A stretch of DNA of 64,000 nucleotides from Cyanomargarita calcarea GSE-NOS-MK-12-04C (GCA_019359595.1 JAHHGZ010000016.1:90419-154418), one strand, 5' to 3'. Positions 8,931 to 17,831 are shown, counted from the first letter of the stretch. The notes: generated by a model from the letters alone, not told the origin. Program-made: numbers and translations.

Positions 8931-9506
8931 ATGACAACTTTCTCAACCAAAACATTACAAATCCCCATCATCGACGCCACAGGAGAAAACATCAAACCTT
9001 ACGGTCATTTATTAGGAGATGATGTTAGCAAACCCGGATTAGGCATCCCATTCTATCAAGAAAGAGTGCTAGAAGGCGAAAATATAGACTTTAGCTATCG
9101 CGGAACAGCAACATTTAGAACTGCGAAAATCATGCCGGGATATCCAGAAATTGTCTGGTTAGAACGCCATATGCACATGACCCAAATGTTTATCGGTTTG
9201 GGACAATCACCCTTTATTATGGTGATGGTACCCCCTAACCATCAAAACAAAGAAGACTTGCCAGATTTATCGCAGCTAAAAGCACTGCGGTTTCCTCCAG
9301 GACATGGATTGTTACTACATCTTGGCACTTGGCATGATTTTCCGATAGCTTGCGATCGCCCGGTAGTTATTCTCACCGCCAACTCCGATGAAGTTGTCAC
9401 CGCATTAACTCAAATGAAAGAACCGGGCGAAATGAATCAAGGTGATGTATATAAAATTTATCTACCTAAACGTCTAGGTTGTGAAATTCAATTGATAGTT
9501 GCTTGA
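8931..9506 (+). CDS. Ureidoglycolate lyase-family cupin (AllA-like), copy 1
   Basis: A 191-residue cupin resembling AllA, which splits ureidoglycolate to glyoxylate and urea. WLERHMHMTQMFIGLG matches the family ELERHPxxTQ metal-binding strand, and LLLHLGTWHDFP matches the second His-containing motif. It lies 138 bp after the PuuE-like gene and upstream of the xanthine-dehydrogenase-type genes, which fits ureide breakdown for nitrogen. A second member of the family is encoded at 52157-52657. A role in another pathway (several AllA-fold proteins are uncharacterised) remains possible. Confidence 0.75.
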   Translation: MTTFSTKTLQIPIIDATGENIKPYGHLLGDDVSKPGLGIPFYQERVLEGENIDFSYRGTATFRTAKIMPGYPEIVWLERHMHMTQMFIGLGQSPFIMVMVPPNHQNKEDLPDLSQLKALRFPPGHGLLLHLGTWHDFPIACDRPVVILTANSDEVVTALTQMKEPGEMNQGDVYKIYLPKRLGCEIQLIVA

Positions 9507-9568
9507 TAGTTGTTGGTTTCTATGTTTATCAAGCGTCATAAGTATGCAAGCATTATTAAACATAAGAT

Positions 9569-9596
9569 GGGCGGGCTAGAAGCCCACCCCACAAGA
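9569..9596. repeat. 28-bp direct repeat, copy 1 (left of the GC-rich gene)
   Basis: GGGCGGGCTAGAAGCCCACC plus eight further bases recurs exactly at 11439-11466. The unit contains a small GGGCT/AGCCC hairpin. A partly inverted relative lies at about 9606-9656. The two exact copies bracket the gene at 9805-11421. Confidence 0.85.
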
Positions 9597-9804
9597 TTCA
9601 CAAAACTCTTGTGGGGGAGCCAGTGCGTTGCGGGGGTTTCCCCCGTTCTAGCCCGCTCGAACCAAAAATACTTTATAATTGGGAATGATCCTAGTTGAAA
9701 CCGATGATTGCAGGTTGATTGCGAATAATCCTCGGGAGCGTTGGAGTGGCGACAGCTTGAAACTTCGGAGTTAGCAGGAAAAATGGTTAAACAGAATATT
9801 CAGT

Positions 9805-11421
9805 ATGTTGCGATTAACAGAAGTAAAGCTCCCGCTCGATCATCTTCAAGGTGAGATTGAGACTGCCATCCTCAAAAAGCTTGAAATCACTCCAGAAGAG
9901 CTGATTGGCTATTCAATATTCAAGCGCAGCTACGATGCCCGGAAGAAGGGAGAAATCGTTTTTGTCTATATCCTGGATGTAGAAACGACCCAGGAAAATC
10001 GTCTCAGAGAGCGCCTGAAAAAAGATAAAAATGTGATAGTCACACCAGACATGAGTTATCGCTTTGTGGCACAAGCCCCAAGTCACTTAGGGATACGACC
10101 CATCGTCATTGGTACAGGACCGTGCGGGATGTTTGCCGCTCTGATGTTAGCACAAATGGGTTTCCGACCAATCGTCTTAGAACGCGGGAAAGCGGTCAAA
10201 GAACGCACCGCTGACACCTTCGGCTTCTGGCGAAAAAAAGGACTAAATCCAGAATCCAACGCTCAGTTTGGCGAAGGTGGTGCTGGCACATTTTCTGACG
10301 GTAAACTCTACAGTCAGGTTAGAGATAGCCAGCATCACGGACGCAAGGTGCTGACCGAACTCGTCAAGGCCGGGGCCTCACCGGAAATCCTTTATGTGAA
10401 CAAACCCCATATCGGCACTTTCAAACTAGTGGGAATTGTCGAAAAAATGCGAGCCACGATCGAATCACTCGGTGGCGAAATTCGCTTTCAAAGTCGGGTT
10501 GAAGACATCCACATCGAAAAAGGACAAGTACGTGGGGTTACCCTTGCCAGTGGAGAACACATCCGCAGCGATCGCGTTGTCCTAGCGGTTGGTCACAGCG
10601 CCAGGGATACCTTCCAGATGCTGTTCGATCGGGGGGTCTACATTGAGGCTAAACCCTTTTCCATAGGCTTTCGGGTCGAGCATCCGCAATCGCTCATCGA
10701 TCGCAGCCGTTTCGGCACACAGGCAGGTCATCGGCTCTTGGGTGCTGCTGATTACAAACTGGTTCATCACTGCTCGAATGGTCGTTCCGTCTACAGCTTC
10801 TGTATGTGTCCGGGTGGGCTAGTGGTGGCGGCAGCTTCAGAGCCAGGACGGGTGGTCACCAATGGCATGAGCCAATATTCCCGCAACGAGCGAAATGCCA
10901 ACAGCGCCATTGTCGTGGGCATCACACCCGACGATTATCCAGGTCATCCATTAGCTGGCATTGAATTTCAACGTCGCTTAGAAGAACGGGCATTTGAGTT
11001 AGGGGGTGGCACTTATGAGGCACCAGGGCAACTTGTGGGTGACTTTATCGCCAATCGACCTTCTCAAGCGTTAGGAACAGTTCAGCCGTCTTATACACCG
11101 GGGGTTCATTTGGGTGATTTGAGTCTGAGTCTCCCAGATTACGCGATCGAGGCAATTCGGGAAGCGCTTCCGGCATTTGACAAACAGATCAAAGGATTTG
11201 CCATGAACGATGCAGTTTTGACCGGAGTTGAAACACGCACTTCATCACCGATTCGGATCAAACGCAAGGAAGATTGTCAGAGTCTGAATATAGAAGGTCT
11301 TTATCCTGCTGGCGAAGGAGCCGGATACGCGGGTGGAATCCTCAGCGCTGGCATTGATGGCATTAAAGTGGCTGAGGCAGTTGCTTTGAGCATAGTGGGA
11401 ACCGCAAATGGCAAAATCTAG
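9805..11421 (+). CDS. NAD(P)/FAD-dependent dehydrogenase (COG2509 type)
   Basis: A 538-residue flavoprotein. A basic N-terminal domain (1-85) precedes the dinucleotide-binding motif GTGPCGMFAALMLAQMGF (about 102-119) with VLERG, then NAQFGEGGAGTFSDGKLY, a signature of this uncharacterised dehydrogenase family. GLYPAGEGAGYAGGILSAGI near the C-terminus completes the FAD site. Function is known only at the level of FAD-dependent oxidoreductase. Its base composition is unlike its neighbours (about 60% GC in a sampled 60-base line, against roughly 40% around it) and identical 28-bp repeats flank it, so recent acquisition is plausible. It is not obviously part of purine degradation. Confidence 0.88.
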   Translation: MLRLTEVKLPLDHLQGEIETAILKKLEITPEELIGYSIFKRSYDARKKGEIVFVYILDVETTQENRLRERLKKDKNVIVTPDMSYRFVAQAPSHLGIRPIVIGTGPCGMFAALMLAQMGFRPIVLERGKAVKERTADTFGFWRKKGLNPESNAQFGEGGAGTFSDGKLYSQVRDSQHHGRKVLTELVKAGASPEILYVNKPHIGTFKLVGIVEKMRATIESLGGEIRFQSRVEDIHIEKGQVRGVTLASGEHIRSDRVVLAVGHSARDTFQMLFDRGVYIEAKPFSIGFRVEHPQSLIDRSRFGTQAGHRLLGAADYKLVHHCSNGRSVYSFCMCPGGLVVAAASEPGRVVTNGMSQYSRNERNANSAIVVGITPDDYPGHPLAGIEFQRRLEERAFELGGGTYEAPGQLVGDFIANRPSQALGTVQPSYTPGVHLGDLSLSLPDYAIEAIREALPAFDKQIKGFAMNDAVLTGVETRTSSPIRIKRKEDCQSLNIEGLYPAGEGAGYAGGILSAGIDGIKVAEAVALSIVGTANGKI

Positions 11422-11911
11422 GTACTAATACATAATTCGGGCGGGCTAGAAGCCCACCCCACAAGAGTACGGCTGTTAAGGTGTAAGCTGTGAAATAATC
11501 TTACCTTCGCGTTCTTCGTTACTTCGCGGTTAAAACATATCTTTTTTTAACCGCATAAGCGAAGCGCTCCCGGAGGGTAGTAACGTTCGCGAAGCGTCTC
11601 GAAGAGAAGAAGCGAAGGTAAGAGTTAAGATTAAGTATTTTGCACTCTTGATTGAGTCACCTTAACAGCCCACCCCACAAGAGTTAAATAAATTTTAAAT
11701 ATCCAAATTAAACCTTATCCATGTTGAAACCTGGAGTTTCTAACTATTCAGATGTGTCAAAGTAGCGACGTAAGGAAGCAATCTCAAAGTCTTGACTGAA
11801 AACGACGGTTCTCAAGGTAGATGTGGTAAATGCTTATCAAGTGTCATTGCGATTTTTCAAAATAGAAGTTAAATTTTATATGTAAATTTTATACATAATT
11901 AGGGTAAATCA
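11422..11911. other. Intergenic region with 28-bp repeat copy 2 and a large imperfect palindrome
   Basis: No gene is visible. The 28-bp direct repeat recurs at 11439-11466. A long imperfect palindrome spans 11500-11622: CTTACCTTCGC (11500-11510) pairs with 11612-11622, and inside it GCGGTTAAAA (11526-11535) pairs with 11545-11554. It belongs to the TTCGCGG/TTAACC palindrome family also seen near 15.6, 15.9, 18.8 and 39.1 kb. The rest is AT-rich and should contain the promoter of the molybdoenzyme genes. Confidence 0.6.
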
Positions 11912-12694
11912 ATGGATTTGCCAAACATTGAAGCTTATTTGCGTCCTAAAGATATCGAAAATATTACAGAATGGAGTGAAAATTGGGCTTGGCTAGCTGG
12001 TGGAACGTGGTTATTTTCCGAACCGCAACCTCATTTAGTTACCCTAGTAGATATGCAGTCTTTGGGATGGTCAAAAATTGAGATAGAAGGAGATAATTTA
12101 GTTATTGGTGCGACTTGTCCGCTAATTAAATTATTAGAACATTCTTGGTTGCCAGAATGGACTGCAATCGCAGGATTAAAAAGTGCAGTTTCGGCCCTTG
12201 CAGCATCATTAAAAGTAATTAATATGGCGACAGTGGGGGGGAATATTTGTCTTGCACTGTCCGTGGGGACTCTAGCACCTGTAATGGTGACATTAGGTGC
12301 AAATTATGAAATTTTGAATTTGAAGGGAGAATTACGTCAGGTAGGAGCTTCATCTTTTCAAATTGGGTTTAAGAAAACAATTTTGCAACCTGGTGAAGTA
12401 TTGCGACGGGTTTTGATTCCTCTGGAGAATTTAAAATGGAAAGTTAGCTATCAGCGTTTTAGTTTTGGCGCTAGTGACCCGGCTTATTCTATTGTGGTGA
12501 GTGCCTACAATCCAAAGAAGCAAAAATTCCGAGTTGCGATTGGAGCTAGTGTTGTGGCACCAATATTGTTGGAATTTGATGGTGATGTAAATATGCAAAA
12601 TATAAACTTTATTGGAGATGCGGCAAGTGCAGCTTATCGTCGAGAAATTACAACAGTATTAATCAGGCGATCGCTTGATATTATTGAACAATGA
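11912..12694 (+). CDS. Xanthine dehydrogenase-type FAD-binding subunit
   Basis: A 260-residue protein of the CoxM/XdhB FAD family that passes electrons from the Fe-S clusters to FAD. The two FAD loops are visible in variant form: LAGGTWLF (usually AGGTDL) near 29-36, and ATVGGNICLALSVGTLAP (usually GGNLCNASPAADxxP) near 107. KKTILQPGEVL and the C-terminal VAIGASVVAP also fit. It is shorter than most family members (about 290). The catalytic Mo/Fe-S subunit is encoded 257 bp downstream on the same strand. The altered FAD loops leave efficient FAD binding somewhat uncertain. Confidence 0.82.
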   Translation: MDLPNIEAYLRPKDIENITEWSENWAWLAGGTWLFSEPQPHLVTLVDMQSLGWSKIEIEGDNLVIGATCPLIKLLEHSWLPEWTAIAGLKSAVSALAASLKVINMATVGGNICLALSVGTLAPVMVTLGANYEILNLKGELRQVGASSFQIGFKKTILQPGEVLRRVLIPLENLKWKVSYQRFSFGASDPAYSIVVSAYNPKKQKFRVAIGASVVAPILLEFDGDVNMQNINFIGDAASAAYRREITTVLIRRSLDIIEQ

Positions 12695-12734
12695 TTTTAT
12701 AGAAATTTGCATCTGCGGTTAATTATCAGAGAGT

Positions 12735-12816
12735 TGGGGGTTTAATACCCCGACATCTACACTGAGACTGTTTTGAGTAGGGGTCTGAATCCACATATAT
12801 AAACCTCTTACGAATT
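12735..12816. repeat. Dispersed repeat, copy B (inverted relative to 8786-8863)
   Basis: The reverse complement of this segment matches 8786-8863, with an uninterrupted 24-nt identity and a second 16-nt block. The two copies face each other about 3.9 kb apart and enclose the AllA-like gene, the GC-rich flavoprotein gene and the FAD subunit gene. Confidence 0.75.
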
Positions 12817-12820
12817 ACTT

Positions 12821-12950
12821 CATTCAATAGTCAATCTCAAAACTTCTTCCTTCTTCCTTCTTCCTTCTTCCTTCATTCAATTGTCAATCTCAAAACTTCT
12901 TCCTTCTTCCTTCTTCCTTCTTCCTTCTTCCTTCTTCCTTCATTCAATAT
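12821..12950. repeat. Duplicated TTCTTCC heptad tract abutting the molybdoenzyme start codon
   Basis: Two successive blocks each begin CATTCAAT(A/T)GTCAATCTC and run into TTCTTCC heptads: about four heptads from 12844 and six to seven from 12897. The tract ends within a few bases of the ATG at 12952. No purine-rich Shine-Dalgarno sequence is present in front of that ATG, because the strand is pyrimidine-rich here. Copy number is likely to vary between strains. Confidence 0.85.
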
Positions 12951-12951
12951 C

Positions 12952-15621
12952 ATGCAAGAACCTTTGAAATTCCAAGTTAATGACGAAACTTATACAGAAA
13001 CTTGCCATCCTGGAACATCGCTTTTAACTTTATTACGCAAACTTGGCTATTTTGGTGTTCATCGTGTTTGCGACTCTGGTGATTGTGGTGCTTGTACAGT
13101 CTGGGTGAACGATAAAGCAATTCACAGCTGCATTTACCCAGCGATGCAAATTACTAATTGTTCCGTCACCACAATTGAGGGAATATCAGCAAATGAGGAA
13201 CTTGCACCAATCCAACAAGCATTTTTAGAAGGGCAAGGATTTCAATGCGGCTACTGCACTCCTGGTATGATTATGACCGCAGTCAAATTATCATGTACAT
13301 CAGAAGAAGAACTGCGGTTAGCTTTAAAAGGAAATTTTTGTCGCTGTACAGGATATCAAGCAATTATTGAAAGTATTCTCTCTTTACCTACTAATAAACA
13401 AATCCCCGTAATTCGTGAGGGACAGGGTAAAAGCTCTTTAGAAGATGTGACCTCCTGTGTTGGACAAAACATTCCCAAACAAGATGGAACAGCAATTGTC
13501 ACCGGAAAAGCATCTTACACGGCAGACTTTTCACCATCAGGGTTACTACATCTTAAAGTCGTGCGATCGCCACATCCCCATGCACGCATCCGCAACATTA
13601 ATACAGAAAAAGCCTCTTCACTACCTGGGGTTGTGGCAATTTTCACCCACGAAGACGTACCCAGAATACCATACACCACCGCAGGTCATGCCGAACCAGT
13701 TCCCGACCCATTAGACCACTACTTATTAGATCATAAGGTGAGATTTGTAGGCGATCGCGTGGCTGCTGTGGTTGCCGAATCATCGATTATTGCCGCACAA
13801 GCTTGTGAATTAGTCGAAGTTGATTATGAAATTTTACCCCATGTAATCGACCCCATCCAAGCAATGCAAGATGGGACTACCCCGATCCACAACGAGCCAG
13901 AATCTAGACAAATACCAGATAGAGAACATAATATTTCCGGGCAAATTTTTCTGGAATCTGGTAATGTTGAGCAGGCTTTTAGTCAAGCAGATTTAATAGT
14001 AGAAAATACTTATAATTTACCAGCAGTCCAACACGTCCACCTCGAACCTCATGTGACAACGAGTTGGTTGGATAATGATGGTACATTAGTCGTTCGCTCC
14101 AGCACCCAAGTTCCATTTCACTGCCAAAGATTGCTTTCAGAAATTTTCGATATACCCAAAGAAAAAATTAGAGTTTATAAACCCCAAATTGGCGGTGGAT
14201 TTGGCAATAAACAAGAGATTTTATCAGAAGACCTCTGCGCTTTAGCAACTCTGAGAACAGGTAAGCCTGTACAGTGGGAATTTACTAGAAATGAGGAATT
14301 TACTGCTACAAATAGCCGTCATGCAATGACAATTAAAGTTAAAACAGGAGTGAAAGCAGATGGGACAATTTTGGCGCAAGACATGGACATCGTTGGAAAT
14401 ACAGGTGCCTATGGAAATCACGGTCAAACAGTCGTATTTTTAGCCGGATATATACCTCTAGGTTTATATCGTTGTCCAAACAAAAGATTTAAAGGATTTG
14501 CCGTTTATACAAATACAATGCCAGCAGGTGCATTTCGCGGTTATGGTGCCACTCAGGGCACTTTTGCAATGGAATGTCAAATTGATGAAATTGCTAAAGA
14601 ATTAAATATTGACCCGATCGAAATCCGACAGAAAAATTTAATTTGCCCTGGAGATGTAATTAATATCGGACGTTCTGAAGACCATTTTAACTTAATTGGT
14701 AGTTACGCAGTTGAAGAATGTTGGGATAAAGTCACCCAATCACTAGGGTATGTGAAAGGAACACCCCCAATAGTCGAAGGTTCTCTTCGTCGTGGTGTGG
14801 GTTTTGCTGTTTCTATGCAAGGTAGCGGTTTATCAAAAATCCACCTTGCAAGTGTAAAATTATCACTTTTAGCTGAGGGTAAATATGAATTAAGAACAGG
14901 TTCAGTTGATGTTGGGACAGGTTCAGATACAACTTTAAGACAAATTGCGGCAGAGATTTTGGGTGTAACTGTTGGTGATATTACTATTATCTCTGGTGAT
15001 ACTCAATTAACGCCTTTTGATGCAGGTTCTTATGCTTCTGCTACTATGTATATTTCTGGGCAAGCTGTAAAATTGGCAGCTGAAAAATTGAAACAGGAGT
15101 TAGGAAAGGAGCCGCAGGGAAGTAGAGAGGAAAGAAGTGTGGAAATATCATATAAAGCTGATGAATCTACTTTAACTTTTGCAGTTCAAGGTGTAGAAGT
15201 AGAAGTAGATATAGAAACCGGAAAAGTTGAACTTTTACGATGCGTGCAAGCCATTGATTTGGGTAAAGCAATTAATCCCAGAATTTGCGAGGGACAAGCG
15301 GCTGGTGGAATTGCTATGGGTATTGGTTATGCTTTAACAGAAGAATTACTATTTGACCAACAAGGAAAAATTATTAACCCAACATTACGAGAATATCGCA
15401 TCCCCACAGCAGCCGATATGCCACCAATGGATATAATTTTAGTAGAAAAAGCTGACCCTCATGGTCCCTTCGGAGCAAAAGGTGTAGGAGAAATTACAAC
15501 AAATTGTACAGCACCAGCCATCGCCAATGCGATCGCCCACGCTACAGGATGTAGAATTCGCCAACTCCCCATGACACCCTTGATAGTTTGGCAAGCAATC
15601 AAAATGGGGAGTGAGGAATAG
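12952..15621 (+). CDS. Xanthine dehydrogenase-type fused [2Fe-2S]/molybdopterin subunit
   Basis: An 889-residue fusion of the small iron-sulfur and large molybdopterin subunits. The first 165 residues carry two [2Fe-2S] sites (CDSGDCGACTVW...C, and CGYCTPGM with NFCRCTGYQ). The Mo domain follows, with IPKQDGTAIVTGKASYTADF, the Moco-binding GGGFGNKQE, AGAFRGYGATQGTF and a C-terminal GPFGAKGVGEI containing the catalytic Glu. Family members hydroxylate purines or aldehydes in the cytoplasm using Mo-cytosine or Mo-molybdopterin cofactor. Adjacent XdhC and MocA-like genes support a functional molybdoenzyme. Purine is the likely substrate from ureide-type neighbours, but an aldehyde cannot be excluded. 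The order FeS-Mo fused with FAD as a separate upstream gene differs from animal XDH. Confidence 0.9.
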   Translation: MQEPLKFQVNDETYTETCHPGTSLLTLLRKLGYFGVHRVCDSGDCGACTVWVNDKAIHSCIYPAMQITNCSVTTIEGISANEELAPIQQAFLEGQGFQCGYCTPGMIMTAVKLSCTSEEELRLALKGNFCRCTGYQAIIESILSLPTNKQIPVIREGQGKSSLEDVTSCVGQNIPKQDGTAIVTGKASYTADFSPSGLLHLKVVRSPHPHARIRNINTEKASSLPGVVAIFTHEDVPRIPYTTAGHAEPVPDPLDHYLLDHKVRFVGDRVAAVVAESSIIAAQACELVEVDYEILPHVIDPIQAMQDGTTPIHNEPESRQIPDREHNISGQIFLESGNVEQAFSQADLIVENTYNLPAVQHVHLEPHVTTSWLDNDGTLVVRSSTQVPFHCQRLLSEIFDIPKEKIRVYKPQIGGGFGNKQEILSEDLCALATLRTGKPVQWEFTRNEEFTATNSRHAMTIKVKTGVKADGTILAQDMDIVGNTGAYGNHGQTVVFLAGYIPLGLYRCPNKRFKGFAVYTNTMPAGAFRGYGATQGTFAMECQIDEIAKELNIDPIEIRQKNLICPGDVINIGRSEDHFNLIGSYAVEECWDKVTQSLGYVKGTPPIVEGSLRRGVGFAVSMQGSGLSKIHLASVKLSLLAEGKYELRTGSVDVGTGSDTTLRQIAAEILGVTVGDITIISGDTQLTPFDAGSYASATMYISGQAVKLAAEKLKQELGKEPQGSREERSVEISYKADESTLTFAVQGVEVEVDIETGKVELLRCVQAIDLGKAINPRICEGQAAGGIAMGIGYALTEELLFDQQGKIINPTLREYRIPTAADMPPMDIILVEKADPHGPFGAKGVGEITTNCTAPAIANAIAHATGCRIRQLPMTPLIVWQAIKMGSEE

Positions 15622-15639
15622 GTAAAAAACAATCCTAAC

Positions 15640-15947
15640 TCTTTCTTCGTGTTCTTTGCGTCTTCGCGGTTAATTACAATAAATGCTTAAATTCTACCAA
15701 CAATTTGAGGGGTAAGAGGTTGAACCGCGTAGGCGAAGCCAGCCGTCTCGGCTTAGACGCAAAGTACGCTAAGGAAGAGGAAGAGAAGAAATATTGAAAA
15801 ATTGATTCAGCCATCAAAGTTGGCGTGAAAGTCTAATAGCACAAACCTCTCATTATCCAAACATAACTTATCTTGCACCCTCTTTCTTCGCGTTCTTCGC
15901 GTCTAAGCCGAGACGGCTGGCTTCGCCTACGCGGTTAATTACAATAA
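15640..15947. repeat. Tandemly duplicated palindromic spacer before xdhC
   Basis: The segment ending in the xdhC start (about 15884-15967) is mirrored upstream at 15640-15702: both contain TTCGCGGTTAATT-type sequence, then ACAATAAATGCT and AAATT-TACCAA. The downstream copy carries an extra 28-bp block (around 15904-15931) whose inverted complement lies at about 15726-15760 (GGCGAAGCCAGCCGTCTCGG), so the spacer can fold into a large hairpin. There is otherwise no gene between 15622 and 15947. Confidence 0.7.
15683..15715 (+). pseudogene. Vestigial duplicate of the xdhC start
   Basis: ATG CTT AAA TTC TAC CAA CAA followed by three codons and a stop repeats the first codons of xdhC (ATG CTC AAA TTT TAC CAA AAA at 15948). 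It arose with the duplicated spacer and encodes only ten residues, so it should be non-functional, although it could act as a decoy translation start. Confidence 0.55.
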
Positions 15948-16907
15948 ATGCTCAAATTTTACCAAAAACTAGCACAAACCTTAAAACAAACTTCCTTAGT
16001 CCTAGCCACCATCACCCAGACCAAAGGCTCCGTACCCAGAGAAATCGGCGCAAAAATGTTCATTTGCCCTGATGGTACAACATTCGGAACCATAGGCGGA
16101 GGCGCTGGAGAAGCAACAATTATTAACAAAGCTTTGCAAATATTACAAACAGGTGAAAAGCAATTTGTAGAAATTGATTTATCAGGCACAGCGCAACGAG
16201 AAACCCAAGGTATTTGTGGCGGCACAATGCAAGTATGGCTCGAATTATGGTCTGGAAGTGAAGCTATCATATTAGTTAATAAAATTTTAAATATCTTAAT
16301 ATCTAGCGATCCCGGAGCAATCATTACACCCTTTGATATTGATAAGAAGCCCTACTTACAAACTGCACATATCCCCAATTCCCCAACCCTAGAAAATAAC
16401 GCTCTCATTGAACCCTTATTATCACCACCAACACTGTTAATTATTGGTGCGGGACATATTGCTGTTCCATTAGCTCAGATAGCCAAAATCGCCGGGTTTC
16501 AAGTTATTGTACAAGACGATCGCCTGAATTTTGCCACCAGAGAAAGATTTCCCGATGCATTACATATACTTGCTCAACCCATCGCTAAAATTGAGAACAT
16601 CTTAAATAAAATTCCCGATATATATGTGGCTTTAGTGACTAGAGGTTATTTACAAGATTTGGATGCTTTACGACTCTTGGAGAATAGTCAGACAAAGTAT
16701 CTTGGCATGGTAGGCAGTAAAAAACGAATTCATACTGTTTATCAAATACTGAAAGATGAAGGTTATTCTCAAGAATTGTTACAAAAAATTAACGCACCTA
16801 TAGGCTTGGATATTGGCGCTTTAACTCCAGAAGAAATTGCTATTAGTATCTGTGCAGAAATAATTAAAGTTCGTCGGGGAGGAAGTGGGATATTGCTTCT
16901 TGAATGA
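15948..16907 (+). CDS. xdhC: XdhC/CoxI-family molybdenum cofactor chaperone
   Basis: A 319-residue XdhC-family protein that binds, protects and inserts molybdenum cofactor (with its sulfido ligand) into xanthine-dehydrogenase-type enzymes. The N-terminal domain has TITQTKGSVPREIGAKMFI and GTIGGGAGE; the Rossmann-like C-terminal domain has LLIIGAGHIAVPLAQIA and the family signature YLGMVGSKKRI...GLDIGALTPEEIAISICAEI. It follows the fused Mo/Fe-S subunit gene and precedes the MocA-like gene, forming a maturation module. A vestigial duplicate of its start lies 265 bp upstream. Confidence 0.9.
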   Translation: MLKFYQKLAQTLKQTSLVLATITQTKGSVPREIGAKMFICPDGTTFGTIGGGAGEATIINKALQILQTGEKQFVEIDLSGTAQRETQGICGGTMQVWLELWSGSEAIILVNKILNILISSDPGAIITPFDIDKKPYLQTAHIPNSPTLENNALIEPLLSPPTLLIIGAGHIAVPLAQIAKIAGFQVIVQDDRLNFATRERFPDALHILAQPIAKIENILNKIPDIYVALVTRGYLQDLDALRLLENSQTKYLGMVGSKKRIHTVYQILKDEGYSQELLQKINAPIGLDIGALTPEEIAISICAEIIKVRRGGSGILLLE

Positions 16908-17190
16908 AGGAAGAAGGAAGAAGGAATTCGGGAGTTTTAGGACTTAGTTTTTTAACTGCTTCATCGGCATTCTCCCAGAGGAATATAGTTCTTAGGAGTT
17001 ATACACACAAGTCGTTGTTTTTTTCCTTTCTTTCTTTTCTGAAAAGAACGAACCTTTAGATTAGGAATTTTAGGACTATCTAAAATTTATATAACTCTTG
17101 TGCGAGTTTACCGACCTCGATGGTCTAGCACTGGGCTGCGATACCCGATTGCGTGTAAGTTAAATGTGGAACAGATCATAATATTGAAAA
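16908..17190. other. Spacer with GGAAGAA heptads between xdhC and the mocA-like gene
   Basis: Directly after the xdhC stop are further GGAAGAA heptads (about 16908-16925), then an AT-rich stretch with a TTTCTTT-rich run near 17021-17040. No gene or clear promoter is visible. The heptads match those at 8757-8784 and, inverted, 12844-12940. Confidence 0.5.
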
Positions 17191-17790
17191 TTGAGTAACT
17201 TTGCGATTATCTTGGCTGCAGGTACTTCTAGCCGCATGGGTACTTGTAAAACTTCTCTACCTTGGTACAAAGATAAAACATTATTATCTTATCAATTAGA
17301 AAATTGGTTGCTATTTGATTTTATACCTGTGGTAGTATTGGGCTTACACAACAGTGAAAAGCAAAGAGAGTGTAATCCCGGTAGTATAGTTGTGATTAAC
17401 GATAATGCCAATGACGGGAAAACAAGTTCTATTCTGTCGGGACTACAGCACGTTCCTAAAGATTTTGAAATGTTAGCAATTTCTGCTGTTGACCAACCTA
17501 GAAATCCTAAAATTTATCGGGAACTTGTAAAAGCCCACAAAGAAAATTCGGCACTGATTACTGTGCCCAGATATCAAGCCAAAATTGGGCATCCATTATT
17601 GTTTGCAAATAAAATGCGATCGCACTTAGAAAGTATCCGCGAAGAAACGTGGGGTTTGCGTCAAATTATCCGAGATTTTTACTCTCAAATTGAGCAGGTA
17701 GAGTTTGATACAACGTCTGTTATTCTAGATATCAACACACCAGAAATTTATCAGAAAGAATTGAGTAATGTCATCAACAGAGAACAATAA
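17191..17790 (+). CDS. MobA/MocA-like molybdenum cofactor nucleotidyltransferase
   Basis: A 199-residue NTP transferase with the opening motif IILAAGTSSRMGTCKTSLPW (LAAGxSxRMGxxK) and a later SAVDQPR metal-binding segment. Such proteins attach CMP or GMP to molybdopterin; next to xdhC and an XDH-type enzyme, a MocA role in cofactor maturation is the likely one. The start must be TTG at 17191: an in-frame TGA lies at 17185-17187 and the first conserved residues follow at once. No good Shine-Dalgarno sequence is seen, so translation may be weak or coupled. Confidence 0.82.
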   Translation: MSNFAIILAAGTSSRMGTCKTSLPWYKDKTLLSYQLENWLLFDFIPVVVLGLHNSEKQRECNPGSIVVINDNANDGKTSSILSGLQHVPKDFEMLAISAVDQPRNPKIYRELVKAHKENSALITVPRYQAKIGHPLLFANKMRSHLESIREETWGLRQIIRDFYSQIEQVEFDTTSVILDINTPEIYQKELSNVINREQ

Positions 17791-17831
17791 ATATATTACC
17801 TTTCTGCCTTTTTTCTGTGTGCTAAATCAGC

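Noticed and set aside
9510..9698. 62-codon frame after the AllA-like gene
   Set aside because: It is read through the 28-bp repeat and its inverted relative and has no family similarity or Shine-Dalgarno sequence.
17090..17190. Possible tRNA in the spacer before the mocA-like gene
   Set aside because: Short stems can be drawn, but there is no T-loop motif (GGTTCGAATCC type) and no cloverleaf.
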